This document shows positions 26,103-35,610 of a DNA stretch of 64,000 nt, piece by piece (the first letter of the stretch is position 1; the number at the start of each line of letters is the position of its first letter). This stretch comes from Tsukamurella ocularis (GTDB lineage Bacteria > Actinomycetota > Actinomycetes > Mycobacteriales > Mycobacteriaceae): assembly GCF_024807615.1 (NCBI RefSeq), contig NZ_JANUCJ010000001.1, positions 186,001 through 250,000 of the forward strand, in the 5' to 3' direction. The notes beneath the pieces are model-generated. The model did not search any database. It was given only the letters and a program-made list of their open reading frames with translations, and was not told the origin of the DNA. The position numbers and the translations under genes are program-made.

Positions 26103-26801
26103 TCAGCGCTGAGCGCCGGCAGGCGCGGTCGTAGGCGCGGCCGCAGCCTCGAGCACTTCAAGCAACTGCGAGCTCAGCGCACCCTTTCGCGGATTGACCT
26201 GGCCAGCCAGTGCCGCCTGGCCAATGGTGAACGCATCCACACCTTCCGCCGCCAACAACCGAATCTGCTCAACCGAGGTGATGCTTCCGGCAACGGCAAG
26301 AATGCCGTTCGTCGCCCGACGTGCGGCTCGTACCAACTCGATCGGGTCGGCCTCACTCGCTCGGTACGCGAGTAGGTCCACGCCGGCAGCACCCGCGGCT
26401 TCGGCCTCCCGGCAGTCGGCGGCGATCACGTCGGGCTGACCACCGAGGACCGTCGGGTGGCCCGTGGGCACCCCCGGGAAGGGCAGGAGCTTGACGTCGC
26501 TTCCCGACAGCGCGTCGAGCATCTCCGCGACCCACGTCCCGCCCATGACGTAGTCCACACCGAGCTCCCGGCCCAAGCGGACCGAGGCGAGAGCCTGTTC
26601 CTTGGTCTCGCTCACCACTTCGAGGTAGCTCTGCGCTCCGCGCTTCTTGATCTTGCCGTGCAACTCCCGGAGCGTGTCGATGTCGACACCGACGTCTTTG
26701 AAGCCGATGTGCTGGAGCGGAACGTCAGATAGCTGTTCCAGCAATTCCAGGCAGTCGCCGACGGTCTGGTCATTGCGAGTGAGCATGAAGATGAAGTCCA
26801 T
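26103..26801 (-). CDS. TIM-barrel protein of PdxA2-linked catabolic operons
   Basis: A 232-residue beta/alpha barrel starting MDFIFMLTRNDQTVGDCL at ATG 26801. Alternating strands and helices end with AVAGSITSVEQIRLLAAEGVDAFTIGQAAL, where the GSI and IGQAA segments resemble the phosphate-binding strands 7-8 of ribulose-phosphate-binding barrels; LLAYRASEADP precedes them. The family lacks an assigned reaction as far as I know. It lies between the PdxA2-like dehydrogenase and the permease, so an aldolase or isomerase acting on a sugar-acid phosphate is plausible (inference). Confidence 0.65.
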   Translation of the reverse strand: MDFIFMLTRNDQTVGDCLELLEQLSDVPLQHIGFKDVGVDIDTLRELHGKIKKRGAQSYLEVVSETKEQALASVRLGRELGVDYVMGGTWVAEMLDALSGSDVKLLPFPGVPTGHPTVLGGQPDVIAADCREAEAAGAAGVDLLAYRASEADPIELVRAARRATNGILAVAGSITSVEQIRLLAAEGVDAFTIGQAALAGQVNPRKGALSSQLLEVLEAAAAPTTAPAGAQR

Positions 26802-26871
26802 GTTTTGTCCTTTCACAAATCGCCGGGTCGGCGACGTTTCTGCGGTTGGTGCGGGTCGGTGGCGATGGAGG

Positions 26872-27879
26872 TCAGCGCGCCGCGGACGGAGTGACATTCG
26901 GGGCCGACTCCGTCACCAGATCGGTCGCCTGGCGGAGAGCCATCTGCAAGCTCGCGTGATCGGCGACGCCCTTGCCCGCCAGATCGAAGGCAGTGCCGTG
27001 ATCCACACTGGTCCGTACGAAGGGCAGACCGATGGTCACGTTGGTACCGAGATCGATTCCCAGATACTTGAAAGGAATCAAGCCCTGGTCGTGGTACTGC
27101 GCGATGACCACGTCAAACGCACCCTGCCGCGCTCGCATGAACACGGTGTCCGGAGGGAACGGCCCGGAGGCGTCGATGCCCTCTCGCTGGGCGGCGGCGA
27201 CGGCGGGACCGATGATGTCGATCTCCTCGCGGCCCATCAACCCGTTCTCTCCCGCGTGGGGGTTGAGCCCGGCGACGCCGATCCTCGCCCGCGTGCCCCC
27301 ACGGGACAACGTCCGATCCGCCAGCCGGATCACCCGGAGCACGGCCGCTTCGTCGATGCTCGCGATGGCCTCCCGGAGCGCTTGGTGAATCGTGACCAGT
27401 ACGACGTTAAGGTCGTCACTCGCCATCATCATCGAAAAGTCTTCCGTACCACTGTGTTCAGCGAGGATCTCTGTGTGGCCGGGGTAGTGGTGGCCGGCGA
27501 GCCGGATCGATTCCTTGTTGATCGGGGCCGTCACGATGGCCGCCACCTCACCTGCCATCGCGTCGGCGATCGCCGATTCCACGTAGCGGAAGGCAGCTTC
27601 GCCCGCCGCTGCGCTGACGCAGCCGATCGGAAGGTCCGCTGCGAGCGCGGGCCCCTGGAGAACGTAGACCTGGCCGGCGACGGCCCGCGCCTCGCCCGGT
27701 GTCTCGATCGACACCACCTCCACGGACAGGCCGAGCGCCTCCGCCTCTGTCTCCAAACGCGCACAGTCGCCGTACACCACGATCGGCGTCGTCGGCACCT
27801 GGTGCGCGATCGTCTTGACGACGATCTCGGGTCCGATACCGGCAGGGTCGCCCATAGTGATCGCGATAGGACTGTTCAT
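26872..27879 (-). CDS. PdxA2-type 4-phosphoerythronate/hydroxythreonine-like dehydrogenase
   Basis: NAD-dependent oxidative decarboxylase family, 335 residues from ATG 27879 (MNSPIAITMGDPAGIGPE); an upstream ATG at 27891 is possible. Metal ligands are in GHHYPGHTEIL, AQYHDQGLIPFK and VDHGTAFDLAGKG, the three PdxA histidines. In bacteria with vitamin B6 made by the PdxS/T route, PdxA homologues act in threonate/erythronate catabolism; the LysR and transporter neighbours support a catabolic rather than biosynthetic role. First gene of a three-gene operon controlled through the palindromes upstream. Confidence 0.83.
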   Translation of the reverse strand: MNSPIAITMGDPAGIGPEIVVKTIAHQVPTTPIVVYGDCARLETEAEALGLSVEVVSIETPGEARAVAGQVYVLQGPALAADLPIGCVSAAAGEAAFRYVESAIADAMAGEVAAIVTAPINKESIRLAGHHYPGHTEILAEHSGTEDFSMMMASDDLNVVLVTIHQALREAIASIDEAAVLRVIRLADRTLSRGGTRARIGVAGLNPHAGENGLMGREEIDIIGPAVAAAQREGIDASGPFPPDTVFMRARQGAFDVVIAQYHDQGLIPFKYLGIDLGTNVTIGLPFVRTSVDHGTAFDLAGKGVADHASLQMALRQATDLVTESAPNVTPSAAR

Positions 27880-27900
27880 CGATGTGCGCATACATCGATG
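27877..27900. promoter_or_regulatory. Perfect palindrome overlapping the pdxA2 start
   Basis: CATCGATGT-GCGCAT-ACATCGATG, 9-bp arms with a 6-nt centre. It spans both candidate pdxA2 start codons on the minus strand, so binding there would block initiation; it may be a repressor site of the divergent LysR. Confidence 0.55.
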
Positions 27901-27910
27901 GTGCAACACC

Positions 27911-27934
27911 ATCTGCGCATGTAAAAGCGCAGAT
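27911..27934. promoter_or_regulatory. Second palindrome in the LysR/pdxA2 divergent region
   Basis: ATCTGCGC-ATGTAAAA-GCGCAGAT, perfect 8-bp arms with an AT-rich 8-nt centre, 11 bp from the first palindrome. The layout matches a LysR recognition site placed upstream of both genes. Confidence 0.55.
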
Positions 27935-27965
27935 TACGAACACCAATTGTGCAAAAATAGAACAC

Positions 27966-28850
27966 ATGGGAAGAGTTCCGCCGTTGAATTCACTGGCACC
28001 GTTCGAGTCCACTGTTCGCCTGGGCAGCATGACTCGCGCGGCCGCAGAGCTGCATCTGACGCACAGCGCGGTCAGTCGCCAGATCGCCTCGCTGGAATCA
28101 CACCTGGCGCAGCAGCTGTTCGTCCGCGACGGTCGGGGCGTGACGCCGACTGACGAAGCACGCGCGTTCGCCGCCGCCGTCGCGCGGGCGCTGGACATGA
28201 TCGTCGGAGCGGCGGACACCGTTCGTCGCCCCGCTCATCAGCCGCTGGTGGTTTCCTGCGAGCCGACCCTGCTGCAACGGTGGCTGCTACCGAGACTGGC
28301 CGGATTCTCCACGGAGACACCACTTCACCTGTCCACCTCCGGCGGTCCCGTCGAGTTCCGGACGGACGCCATCGACGCGGCGATCCGCAGGGACGACTTC
28401 ACACTCTCCGAGAACACCCGGGTGCGAACGCTCTTCGCAGAGTGGATCGGTCCCGTGTGCCACCCTGACGCGCTCACGGCGGACGGCGCGGACGCGAGCT
28501 CCCTGGTCCGGCTGAACACACAGACCCGCCCCGATGCGTGGGACACCTGGACCGAACTCAGCGGGCGAGTCGTCGCCGACGGATCGACGCAGTCGCTCGA
28601 GCACTTCTTCCTGACATTGCAGGCCGCCTCGGCCGGCCTCGGCATCGCCATCGGCTCGTATCCGATGGTCGCCGACGACCTCTCGACCGGCCGTCTGATC
28701 GCACCCTGGGGCTTCGTTCCCGACGGTAGTCGGTACGTCGTCCTGACCCCGGAATCCGCCCCGCCGGCACGAACGGAATCGCTCTTCCGGTGGCTATGCG
28801 ACCAACCGGACACAGTGCCGCCACCGCACCTGCAGGCACGCCGACCGTAG
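27966..28850 (+). CDS. LysR family transcriptional regulator
   Basis: A 294-residue regulator with the winged HTH LGSMTRAAAELHLTHSAVSRQ near residue 20 and a GcvA-like effector domain (PLVVSCEPTLLQRWLLPRL). ATG 27966 is chosen; the frame is open upstream but enters the operator region. Divergent from the pdxA2 operon, and it most likely senses a substrate or intermediate of that pathway. Its stop is 14 nt before the tRNA-Lys 3' end. Confidence 0.87.
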   Translation: MGRVPPLNSLAPFESTVRLGSMTRAAAELHLTHSAVSRQIASLESHLAQQLFVRDGRGVTPTDEARAFAAAVARALDMIVGAADTVRRPAHQPLVVSCEPTLLQRWLLPRLAGFSTETPLHLSTSGGPVEFRTDAIDAAIRRDDFTLSENTRVRTLFAEWIGPVCHPDALTADGADASSLVRLNTQTRPDAWDTWTELSGRVVADGSTQSLEHFFLTLQAASAGLGIAIGSYPMVADDLSTGRLIAPWGFVPDGSRYVVLTPESAPPARTESLFRWLCDQPDTVPPPHLQARRP

Positions 28851-28864
28851 GTCGGTTCCCCACG

Positions 28865-29156
28865 TGGGCCCCGTGGGACTCGAACCCACAACCTACGGAT
28901 TAACCTGCCACTTCGCCTTTCGACGCCGCCCGAAGGCGTTCGTGGTCTGGACTGTCCCTTCACCATGGCGCTCACGCGCTGTAGGTGCCACCCGTCCAGT
29001 CTCTACACCTTCCGAAGTTTCCCTCGGCTTGGCTCGGGATTGCCATGCCGGTCTCCCGGCGCAGGGTTCCCCGAATTTGAGTGGTGTCATCCCGGCCGTT
29101 TCCGACCAGGCGCTCCTATTTGAAGTCCGCAGCTCTGCCAATTGAGCTAGAGGCCC
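28865..29156 (-). tRNA. tRNA-Lys (TTT) interrupted by a group I intron
   Basis: Two exons, 29156-29123 (34 nt) and 28903-28865 (39 nt), join into a perfect 73-nt tRNA. Acceptor GGGCCTC/GGGGCCC with one G-U, D-arm GCTC/GAGC, anticodon stem GCGGA/TCCGT, loop CTTTTAA giving TTT, T-arm GTGGG-TTCGAGT-CCCAC, discriminator A. The break falls between positions 34 and 35, inside the anticodon, so the tRNA cannot work unless the intron is removed. The discriminator A supports Lys over an alternative GTT (Asn) junction. Confidence 0.9.
28904..29122 (-). ncRNA. Group IC3-like self-splicing intron in tRNA-Lys
   Basis: A 219-nt intron without an ORF. In RNA orientation it contains GGCAATCCCGAGCCAAGCC (29044-29026), which matches the conserved P4-P6 strand of cyanobacterial tRNA-Leu introns, then GGAAGGTGTAGAGACTGGACG (R element) and AAGGGACAGTCC (S element). 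GACTG (29001-28997) pairs with CAGTC (28954-28950) as P7, the guanosine-binding helix. The exon end CTT can pair with an intron GAG to form P1 with a U-G wobble at the splice site, and the intron ends in G. Family assignment is from recalled consensus, not a covariance search. Confidence 0.88.
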
Positions 29157-29209
29157 TAGCGACGGTTAGTCTAGCGACTGACCGTCGCGGTCATGTGCAC
29201 CGGGCCGGA

Positions 29210-29626
29210 TCAGGACGCGGAGGCGTTGACCATCCAGTGCACACCGAAGCCGTCGACGCACATGCCGAAGGTATCGCCCCACGGCGCCTGCACGAACGGG
29301 ACGGTGACGGAGCCGCTGGCGGAGAGCTTCTCCCACCACCCGGTGAGCTTCGCGAGGTCGTCGCCCGACAAGGAGACGGAGACGTCGTCACCGACGTTCC
29401 GCGGCATCCCGGTCGGCGTGTCCGCACACATGAGGGAGAAGCCGTCCGGTGTCGACAGGTATCCGTGCATCACCTTGGTCGCATCGGCGGGGTCGGAGAG
29501 CATCTCGGGTGGCATCCCCTCGAAGGTGGAGATCTCGAGCTCGCCACCGAAGACGTCCCGGTAGAACTCGAGCGCCTCACGGGCGTTGTCGGAGAAGCTG
29601 ATGTAGGGGTTCAGACGTACGGTCAT
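29210..29626 (-). CDS. VOC/PhnB-like glyoxalase-fold protein
   Basis: A 138-residue vicinal-oxygen-chelate protein. RLNPYISFSDNAREALEFYRDVFGGE and the late APWGDTFGMCVDGFGVHWMVN are the PhnB-type halves of the paired beta-alpha-beta fold. ATG 29626 (MTVRLNPY) starts the first strand; the longer frame is rejected. Members bind divalent metal but many have no known substrate. Divergent from the PimC-like gene. Confidence 0.82.
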   Translation of the reverse strand: MTVRLNPYISFSDNAREALEFYRDVFGGELEISTFEGMPPEMLSDPADATKVMHGYLSTPDGFSLMCADTPTGMPRNVGDDVSVSLSGDDLAKLTGWWEKLSASGSVTVPFVQAPWGDTFGMCVDGFGVHWMVNASAS

Positions 29627-30902
29627 GCCCCTGATTCTGCTCCCCCGGACCGACAAGTTCATACAGTTCGTCCAGCGGACTCCGCCCGTTCATCCCCGCG
29701 ACCGCCCCCACGGGCAGCCTGGCGGGATGCAGCCGATGCACATCGTTCAGCTGGCGAACTTCTACGGGCCCCGCTCGGGTGGCCTGCGCACCGCCGTGGA
29801 CCAGCTGGGCGCCGGCTACGTCGACCGCGGGCACGCCGTCACGCTGGTGGTCGCGGGCCGCGGCCACCTCGACGAGGTCCTCGAGTCCGGCGTCCGCCGG
29901 ATCACCGTCCCGGGCCGCAAGTTCTTCAAGGTGGAGGGCTACCGAGCCGCGAGCCCGGTCCTCATCCGCCGGCTCCTCCCCCGCCTCGGCGCCGACAGCC
30001 TCGAGGTCTCCGACCGCCTCACGCTGCGCGGCATGGGCCCGTGGGCGAAGGCGCACGGCATCGGCTCGATCATGATCAGCCACGAGCGCCTGGACCGGAT
30101 GATCGAACTCGGCGCCCCGCCCCGCCTCGCGACCTGGGCCGCCGACGTCGCGAACCTCGGCACCGCGCGCAGCTACGACTCCGTCGTCTGCACGACCGCC
30201 TTCGCCGGCGAGGAGTTCGCCCGCGTGCAGGCGCCCAACGTCGAGACGGTGCCGCTCGGCGTCGACCTCGCGACGTTCCGCCCGGACCGCGCCACCCCAT
30301 CGGCGCGCGCCCGCTGGGCCACCGGCACCGGGAACGGAGCGAGCGGGCCGCACGACACCGCCGCGGACGTTCTCCTGGTGCAGTCCTGCCGGCTGTCGAT
30401 GGAGAAGCACCCGGCGCGCGGGATCGAGGTCGTGCGGGCCCTCGTGGCCGACGGTGTCCGTGCCCGCCTCGTGGTCGCGGGCGACGGTGCGATGGCCGAC
30501 GAACTGGCGCGGCAGGCCCGCGGACTGCCGGTCACGTTCACGGGACATCTCGCCGATCGCGGCGCCCTCGCCGACCTGCTCGCGGCATCGGACGTTGCGA
30601 TCTGTCCCGGCCCGCACGAGACCTTCGGGCTCAGCGCGATGGAGGCGCTGGCGTCCGGCACGCCGATCGTGGTGTCGCGCAACAGCGCCCTGGCCGACGT
30701 GACCCGCGACGGGTGCGGCCTTCCGGCCGCCGACACGGGAGCCGCGTTCGCCGCGGCGGTGCGGGCGGTGCTGGAGCGCGACGAGTACCGCACGGCGGCA
30801 CGGGTCTGTGCCGAGCAGTACACCTGGGACCGCGCTGTGGACGCGATGCTGGACCTGCACCGGGTGACGGCGCAGCGGCGGATGTTCCTGCGCGGCGGGC
30901 GG

Positions 30903-31973
<1,071 letters not shown>

Positions 31974-32019
31974 GGTCTTCCTGTCACTCCTAGTTCGTAC
32001 GAAACCGCTCGTGCCGGGT

Positions 32020-33336
32020 CTACTTCGGCAGCTTGGGCTTGATCTGCGAGTCGATCTTGCCCTGGATGGTCTTCTGGAGCGCCCCGAGCACGGCCGCGGC
32101 GTCGCCGCCAGTCGCGATCTGCTGCAGCGCCCGGCCGATGTCCTCGCCGCCACCCGGTACGAAGACGCGGGCGTTGTCCTGGCTGCGGGTCAGCGGCAGC
32201 TGCTTGACCGCGGTGCCGAAGTTCGGGTTCTTCTCGATGAAGGCCTTCATCGACGGCTCGTCGACGGCGGCCTTGCGCACCGGCATGTAGCCCGTGGCCT
32301 GGGAGAACTTCGAGGTGTTCGCCGTGTTGGTGAGGAACTCGATGAACTTCACGGCCGCGGCCTTGCGCTCGGCCGAGATGCCCTCGGCCACCGCGACACC
32401 CGCGCCGCCGGTGGGGCACGACTTGCCGGCGGGGCCGGGCAGGAAGGCGGTGCCCAGCTCGAACTTGGCGGTGGTGCTGATCGTCTTGAGCGAGCCGGTG
32501 GACTGCAGCGTGACGGCGGCCAGGCCGGCGCCGAAGTCGTTCTCCGGGGTGGTGGCCAGGCGGCCCCACTTACCGATGACGTCCTTGAGCTGGTTGGCCG
32601 CGGCGATCGACTCCGGAGTGGTGAACTTCAGGTCCCAGCCGTCGGAGTAGGCGCCGCCCTTGGACCAGTTCCAGCCCTCGAAGACCCAGTCGATGTAGTT
32701 CTCGCCGTCGGCGATGACGATGGCCTTCTTGTCGCCGCCGATGGCCTCCTGGATGCGGGGCGCCCACTGCGCGAACTCGTCCCAGTCCTTGGGGCCGCGG
32801 TCCTCGAGGCCGGCCTTCTTCCAGACGTCCTTGTTGTAGTAGAACAGCGGCGTCGAGCGGGCGAAGGGCACGGCGTAGTGCTTGCCCTCGAACTTCGTGT
32901 CGGCGAGCAGGGAGTCGACGTAGTCCTCGGGCTTGAGGCCGGCGGCGCCGAAGAGATCGTCGAGGGGCGCGATCTGCTTGTTCAGCGCGAAGTTGAACCA
33001 GGTGACATCGGAGACGACGATGATGTCGGCCTTGTCGCCGCCGGAGAGCGAGGTCTGGAACTTCTGGGCCACCTGCTCGTAGTTCTTGCCGCCGTCGAGC
33101 AGCTCCACCTTGATGCCGGGCTTGGCCTTCTGGAACTCCTCGATCAGCGCCTGTTCGGTGGCCTTCGAGCTGCCGGGGTGGTTACTGAGGAAGCGCAGCG
33201 TGATGTCGCCGCCGCTGCCGCCGCTGCCCGAGTTCGACGAGCCGCCGCCCGAACCCGAGCCCGCGCACGCCGCCGCCACCGCCGCGGTCGCCGCGAGGCC
33301 GGTGACGAGGAATCCGCGCCGTGTGAAGTCGCCCAT
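32020..33336 (-). CDS. ugpB: Periplasmic-type solute-binding lipoprotein UgpB
   Basis: Substrate-binding lipoprotein of 438 residues. The N-terminus TRRGFLVTGLAATAAVAAAC combines a twin-arginine motif with a lipobox (Cys24), followed by a Gly/Ser linker. FLSNHPGSSKATEQALIEEF, YVDSLLADTKF, YAVPFARSTPLFYYNKDVW and CPTGGAGVAVAE closely follow recalled M. tuberculosis UgpB, which binds glycerophosphocholine. Third gene in the operon, 38 nt after ugpE. Ligand assignment rests on homology and gene order. Confidence 0.87.
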   Translation of the reverse strand: MGDFTRRGFLVTGLAATAAVAAACAGSGSGGGSSNSGSGGSGGDITLRFLSNHPGSSKATEQALIEEFQKAKPGIKVELLDGGKNYEQVAQKFQTSLSGGDKADIIVVSDVTWFNFALNKQIAPLDDLFGAAGLKPEDYVDSLLADTKFEGKHYAVPFARSTPLFYYNKDVWKKAGLEDRGPKDWDEFAQWAPRIQEAIGGDKKAIVIADGENYIDWVFEGWNWSKGGAYSDGWDLKFTTPESIAAANQLKDVIGKWGRLATTPENDFGAGLAAVTLQSTGSLKTISTTAKFELGTAFLPGPAGKSCPTGGAGVAVAEGISAERKAAAVKFIEFLTNTANTSKFSQATGYMPVRKAAVDEPSMKAFIEKNPNFGTAVKQLPLTRSQDNARVFVPGGGEDIGRALQQIATGGDAAAVLGALQKTIQGKIDSQIKPKLPK

Positions 33337-33374
33337 GAGTTTCTCCCTTGGTGTTTCTTCTGTGGTGGTCCCGG

Positions 33375-34208
33375 TCAGCCCTTGACGGCGCCGGAGGTCA
33401 GGCCCTTGATCATCTGCCGTTGCAGGATCAGGAAGACGACGAGCATCGGCAGGGCGGTGAGCAGGGTGGCCGCCATCACCGGCCCCCAGTTCACCCCTTG
33501 CTCGGTGTTCTGGAGCAGCGTGAGTCCGACGGGCAGCGGCGCGACCGCGGCGTTGTCCGACATGAGGAACGGCCAAAGGTACTCGTTCCACTCGTTCACC
33601 AGCGTGATGACCGCGAAGGCCACCATCGTGGGGATGGAGATCGGCAGGATCACCCGGAACAGCAGCCGCAGGTGTCCGGCTCCGTCCATGCGCGCCGCCT
33701 CCACGATCTCCTTGGGCAGCGAGAGGAAGTGGTTGCGCATGAGGAAGGTGCCGAAGGCGACGCCCGCGAGCGGCAGGATGATGCCGACGAAGGTGTTGCG
33801 ATAGTCCGCCATGAGCGCGTAGTTCGAGATGACCGTGATCTGGTTGGGCACCATGAGAGCCGCGATCACGACGAGGAAGAGCAGCTTCTTGAACGGGAAG
33901 CGCAGGAAGACCAGCGCGTAGGCGGTGCTCACGCCGAGGACGAACTTGATGGTCCCCGTGACGAGGGTGATGATCGCCGAGTTCCGCAAGTACTGCCAGT
34001 ACGGGATCTCCTGCGTCACGTAGCTGTAGTTCTCGGGATACCAGGTCGGCGGCCACCACGTCGCGGGCGAGACGAAGATGTCCGGCCTGTCCTTGAACGA
34101 GGTGATCACGATGAAGTACACCGGCACGGCCACGAGTAGCAGCGTCGCCGCCATACCGAGGTAGCCGAGCGCCTTCATGCCGGTGGCGCCCGTGGGCGAT
34201 CCGCTCAC
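33375..34208 (-). CDS. ugpE: ABC importer permease UgpE
   Basis: Inner-membrane permease of the ugp transporter, 277 residues with six helices. The EAA loop lies in EIVEAARMDGAGHLRLLFRVILP, where it docks with the ATPase. GTG 34208 overlaps the ugpA stop (GTGA, 34208-34205) and is preferred over ATG 34178 because of that coupling. Pairs with UgpA to form the channel. Confidence 0.88.
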   Translation of the reverse strand: MSGSPTGATGMKALGYLGMAATLLLVAVPVYFIVITSFKDRPDIFVSPATWWPPTWYPENYSYVTQEIPYWQYLRNSAIITLVTGTIKFVLGVSTAYALVFLRFPFKKLLFLVVIAALMVPNQITVISNYALMADYRNTFVGIILPLAGVAFGTFLMRNHFLSLPKEIVEAARMDGAGHLRLLFRVILPISIPTMVAFAVITLVNEWNEYLWPFLMSDNAAVAPLPVGLTLLQNTEQGVNWGPVMAATLLTALPMLVVFLILQRQMIKGLTSGAVKG

Positions 34209-35155
34209 TTGTCGTCCCCCCGGTCCATCATCCGCACCTGCACCACGGTCACGATCAGCAGCACGAGGAACATGATCGTCGCGATGGTCGCGCCGTAGCC
34301 GGCGCGTTGGTTCCGGAAGGTCTGCCAGTAGATGTCGAAGACCATCGTCGTGGTGCCCCCCTGTGGGCCGCCCGCGGGGAACATGATGTTGATGATGTCG
34401 AAGACCTGAAGACTGTTGAGCAGCACGGTGATCGACAGGAAGTAGGTCGCCGGTCGCAACTGCGGAAGCGTGACGCGGACGAACTTGCGCCACGGCGGGG
34501 TCCCGTCGATCGCAGCGGCCTCGTCGAGGTCCTTGTTGAGCCCCTGCAGTGCCGCGAGGTAGATGACGAAGGTGTATCCCAGGTTCTTCCAGATGTAGGT
34601 GAAGGTCACGAGGAACAGCGCCCAGCCCGGATTCTGGTAGAAATCCGGGCTCTCGATGCCGAACCACGCGAGGATCGAGGCGACCGCGCCGAACTGCGGG
34701 TTGAAGACGAAGTAGAAGGCCGCGCCGATCGCGGCGCCCGAGATCACGAAGGGCGCGAAGACCGCGGAACGGACCAGGTTGCGACCCTTGAGGTTCTGGT
34801 CCAGCAGCATCGCCAGCGCCAGGCCCAGCACCATGGAGAAGACGACCGCGCTCACCGTGAAGATCAGCGTGATGGTGACGACCTGCCAGCTCTCCGCCTT
34901 CGAGAAGAACTCGCGGTAGTTGTCGAGCCCGATCCACCGCGCCGGGTCCACGCTGGCCAGCGACCAGTCCTGGAAGCTCAGGCGCACGTCGTCGATCAGC
35001 GGGCGATAGGTGAAGACGGCCAGCAGCACCAGGTTCGGCACGACGAACAACAGGAACAGCAGGTTGTCCTTGGGTACCAGGTTGGCGGCCAGCCCCGTCT
35101 TGGGTGATGGCTCCACCCGTTCGGTCGTGGCGGTCACTGCCGTAGCGTGCTGCAC
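34205..35155 (-). CDS. ugpA: ABC importer permease UgpA
   Basis: First permease of the ugp importer, 316 residues. About six helices with the EAA loop DLDEAAAIDGTPPWRKFVRVTLP. GTG 35155 starts the protein; a GGGGAA stretch abuts it, and ribosome-site spacing is poor, so the start may lie a few codons inward. An ATTCG-GTAA-CGAAT palindrome at 35188-35201, about 30 bp upstream, could be the operon's operator. First gene of ugpAEBC. Confidence 0.86.
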   Translation of the reverse strand: MQHATAVTATTERVEPSPKTGLAANLVPKDNLLFLLFVVPNLVLLAVFTYRPLIDDVRLSFQDWSLASVDPARWIGLDNYREFFSKAESWQVVTITLIFTVSAVVFSMVLGLALAMLLDQNLKGRNLVRSAVFAPFVISGAAIGAAFYFVFNPQFGAVASILAWFGIESPDFYQNPGWALFLVTFTYIWKNLGYTFVIYLAALQGLNKDLDEAAAIDGTPPWRKFVRVTLPQLRPATYFLSITVLLNSLQVFDIINIMFPAGGPQGGTTTMVFDIYWQTFRNQRAGYGATIATIMFLVLLIVTVVQVRMMDRGDDK

Positions 35156-35242
35156 TTCCCCGTCCGGCGGAGGAAGAACGGGAAAAGATTCGGTAACGAA
35201 TGAGTGATCGCACGGGGGCGGCGCGGCGACCCGGCATGACAG

Positions 35243-35332
35243 ATGTCATCGAGAATCGGTGACAACCTGCGGGAAACCGCTGACAGCGCGCACTACTGGG
35301 CGGCCCGGATCGCCGAGAAGCTGAATGCATGA
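35243..35332 (+). CDS. 29-residue ORF coupled to a membrane protein gene
   Basis: A 30-codon reading frame from ATG 35243 to TGA 35332, immediately preceded by an in-frame stop. Its product MSSRIGDNLRETADSAHYW... ends ARIAEKLNA and reads as one amphipathic helix. The stop overlaps the next gene's ATG as ATGA (35329-35332), the same coupling used at the following junctions of this operon, which is the main support. No clear ribosome site precedes it. It may be a leader or a tiny partner of the membrane protein. Confidence 0.5.
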   Translation: MSSRIGDNLRETADSAHYWAARIAEKLNA

Positions 35333-35610
35333 ACGCCAACGATCTCCACACCGCCCACCGCCCCGACCATCCGCCCGCGGCACCGTCGCCCGGCGGGCTG
35401 CACGACTTCTTCGTCGACGTCTGCCGACTCGGCCCCGCCCCGACCCGGGCCCGCGAGGGCGCCGTGATCGTCGCGACGGTCGTCCTGATCGCCCTCGTCG
35501 TGGTCGTCCTGCAGCCGCCCGTCGTGCTGGCCTCGATCGTCGCGGGCCTCGCCGCGCTGCACCTCGCGGTGCGGTGGGTGCTCGGCATGCGGAAGTGGGA
35601 CCGTCGATGA
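35329..35610 (+). CDS. Small two-helix membrane protein of an ABC/two-component operon
   Basis: A 93-residue protein: a His/Pro-rich N-terminus (~40 residues), then two adjacent hydrophobic helices (about residues 46-62 and 66-84) and a basic end RKWDRR. No family recognised. Both ends overlap neighbours by ATGA (29-residue ORF upstream, ATPase downstream). Position suggests an accessory subunit or signal input of the exporter/two-component unit. Confidence 0.7.
   Translation: MNANDLHTAHRPDHPPAAPSPGGLHDFFVDVCRLGPAPTRAREGAVIVATVVLIALVVVVLQPPVVLASIVAGLAALHLAVRWVLGMRKWDRR

Noticed and set aside
28904-29122. Insertion being an IS fragment or integrated element att site
   Set aside because: No terminal repeats or duplication; the insert has group I core strings and the exons rejoin exactly to a tRNA.
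28895-29130. Alternative splice reading giving tRNA-Asn(GTT)
   Set aside because: Shifting the junction by one base yields GTT, but discriminator A and acceptor stem fit Lys, and the P1 pairing with GAG places the cut after U34.
28864-29145. Open frames in both directions over the tRNA-Lys/intron
   Set aside because: They reproduce the well-known spurious reading of tRNA sequence (GLEPTTYGL...) and run into intron core elements.
29625-29726. Upstream extension of the PimC-like gene
   Set aside because: Overlaps the divergent VOC gene start and lacks similarity; the enzyme fold begins at MHIVQLANFYG.
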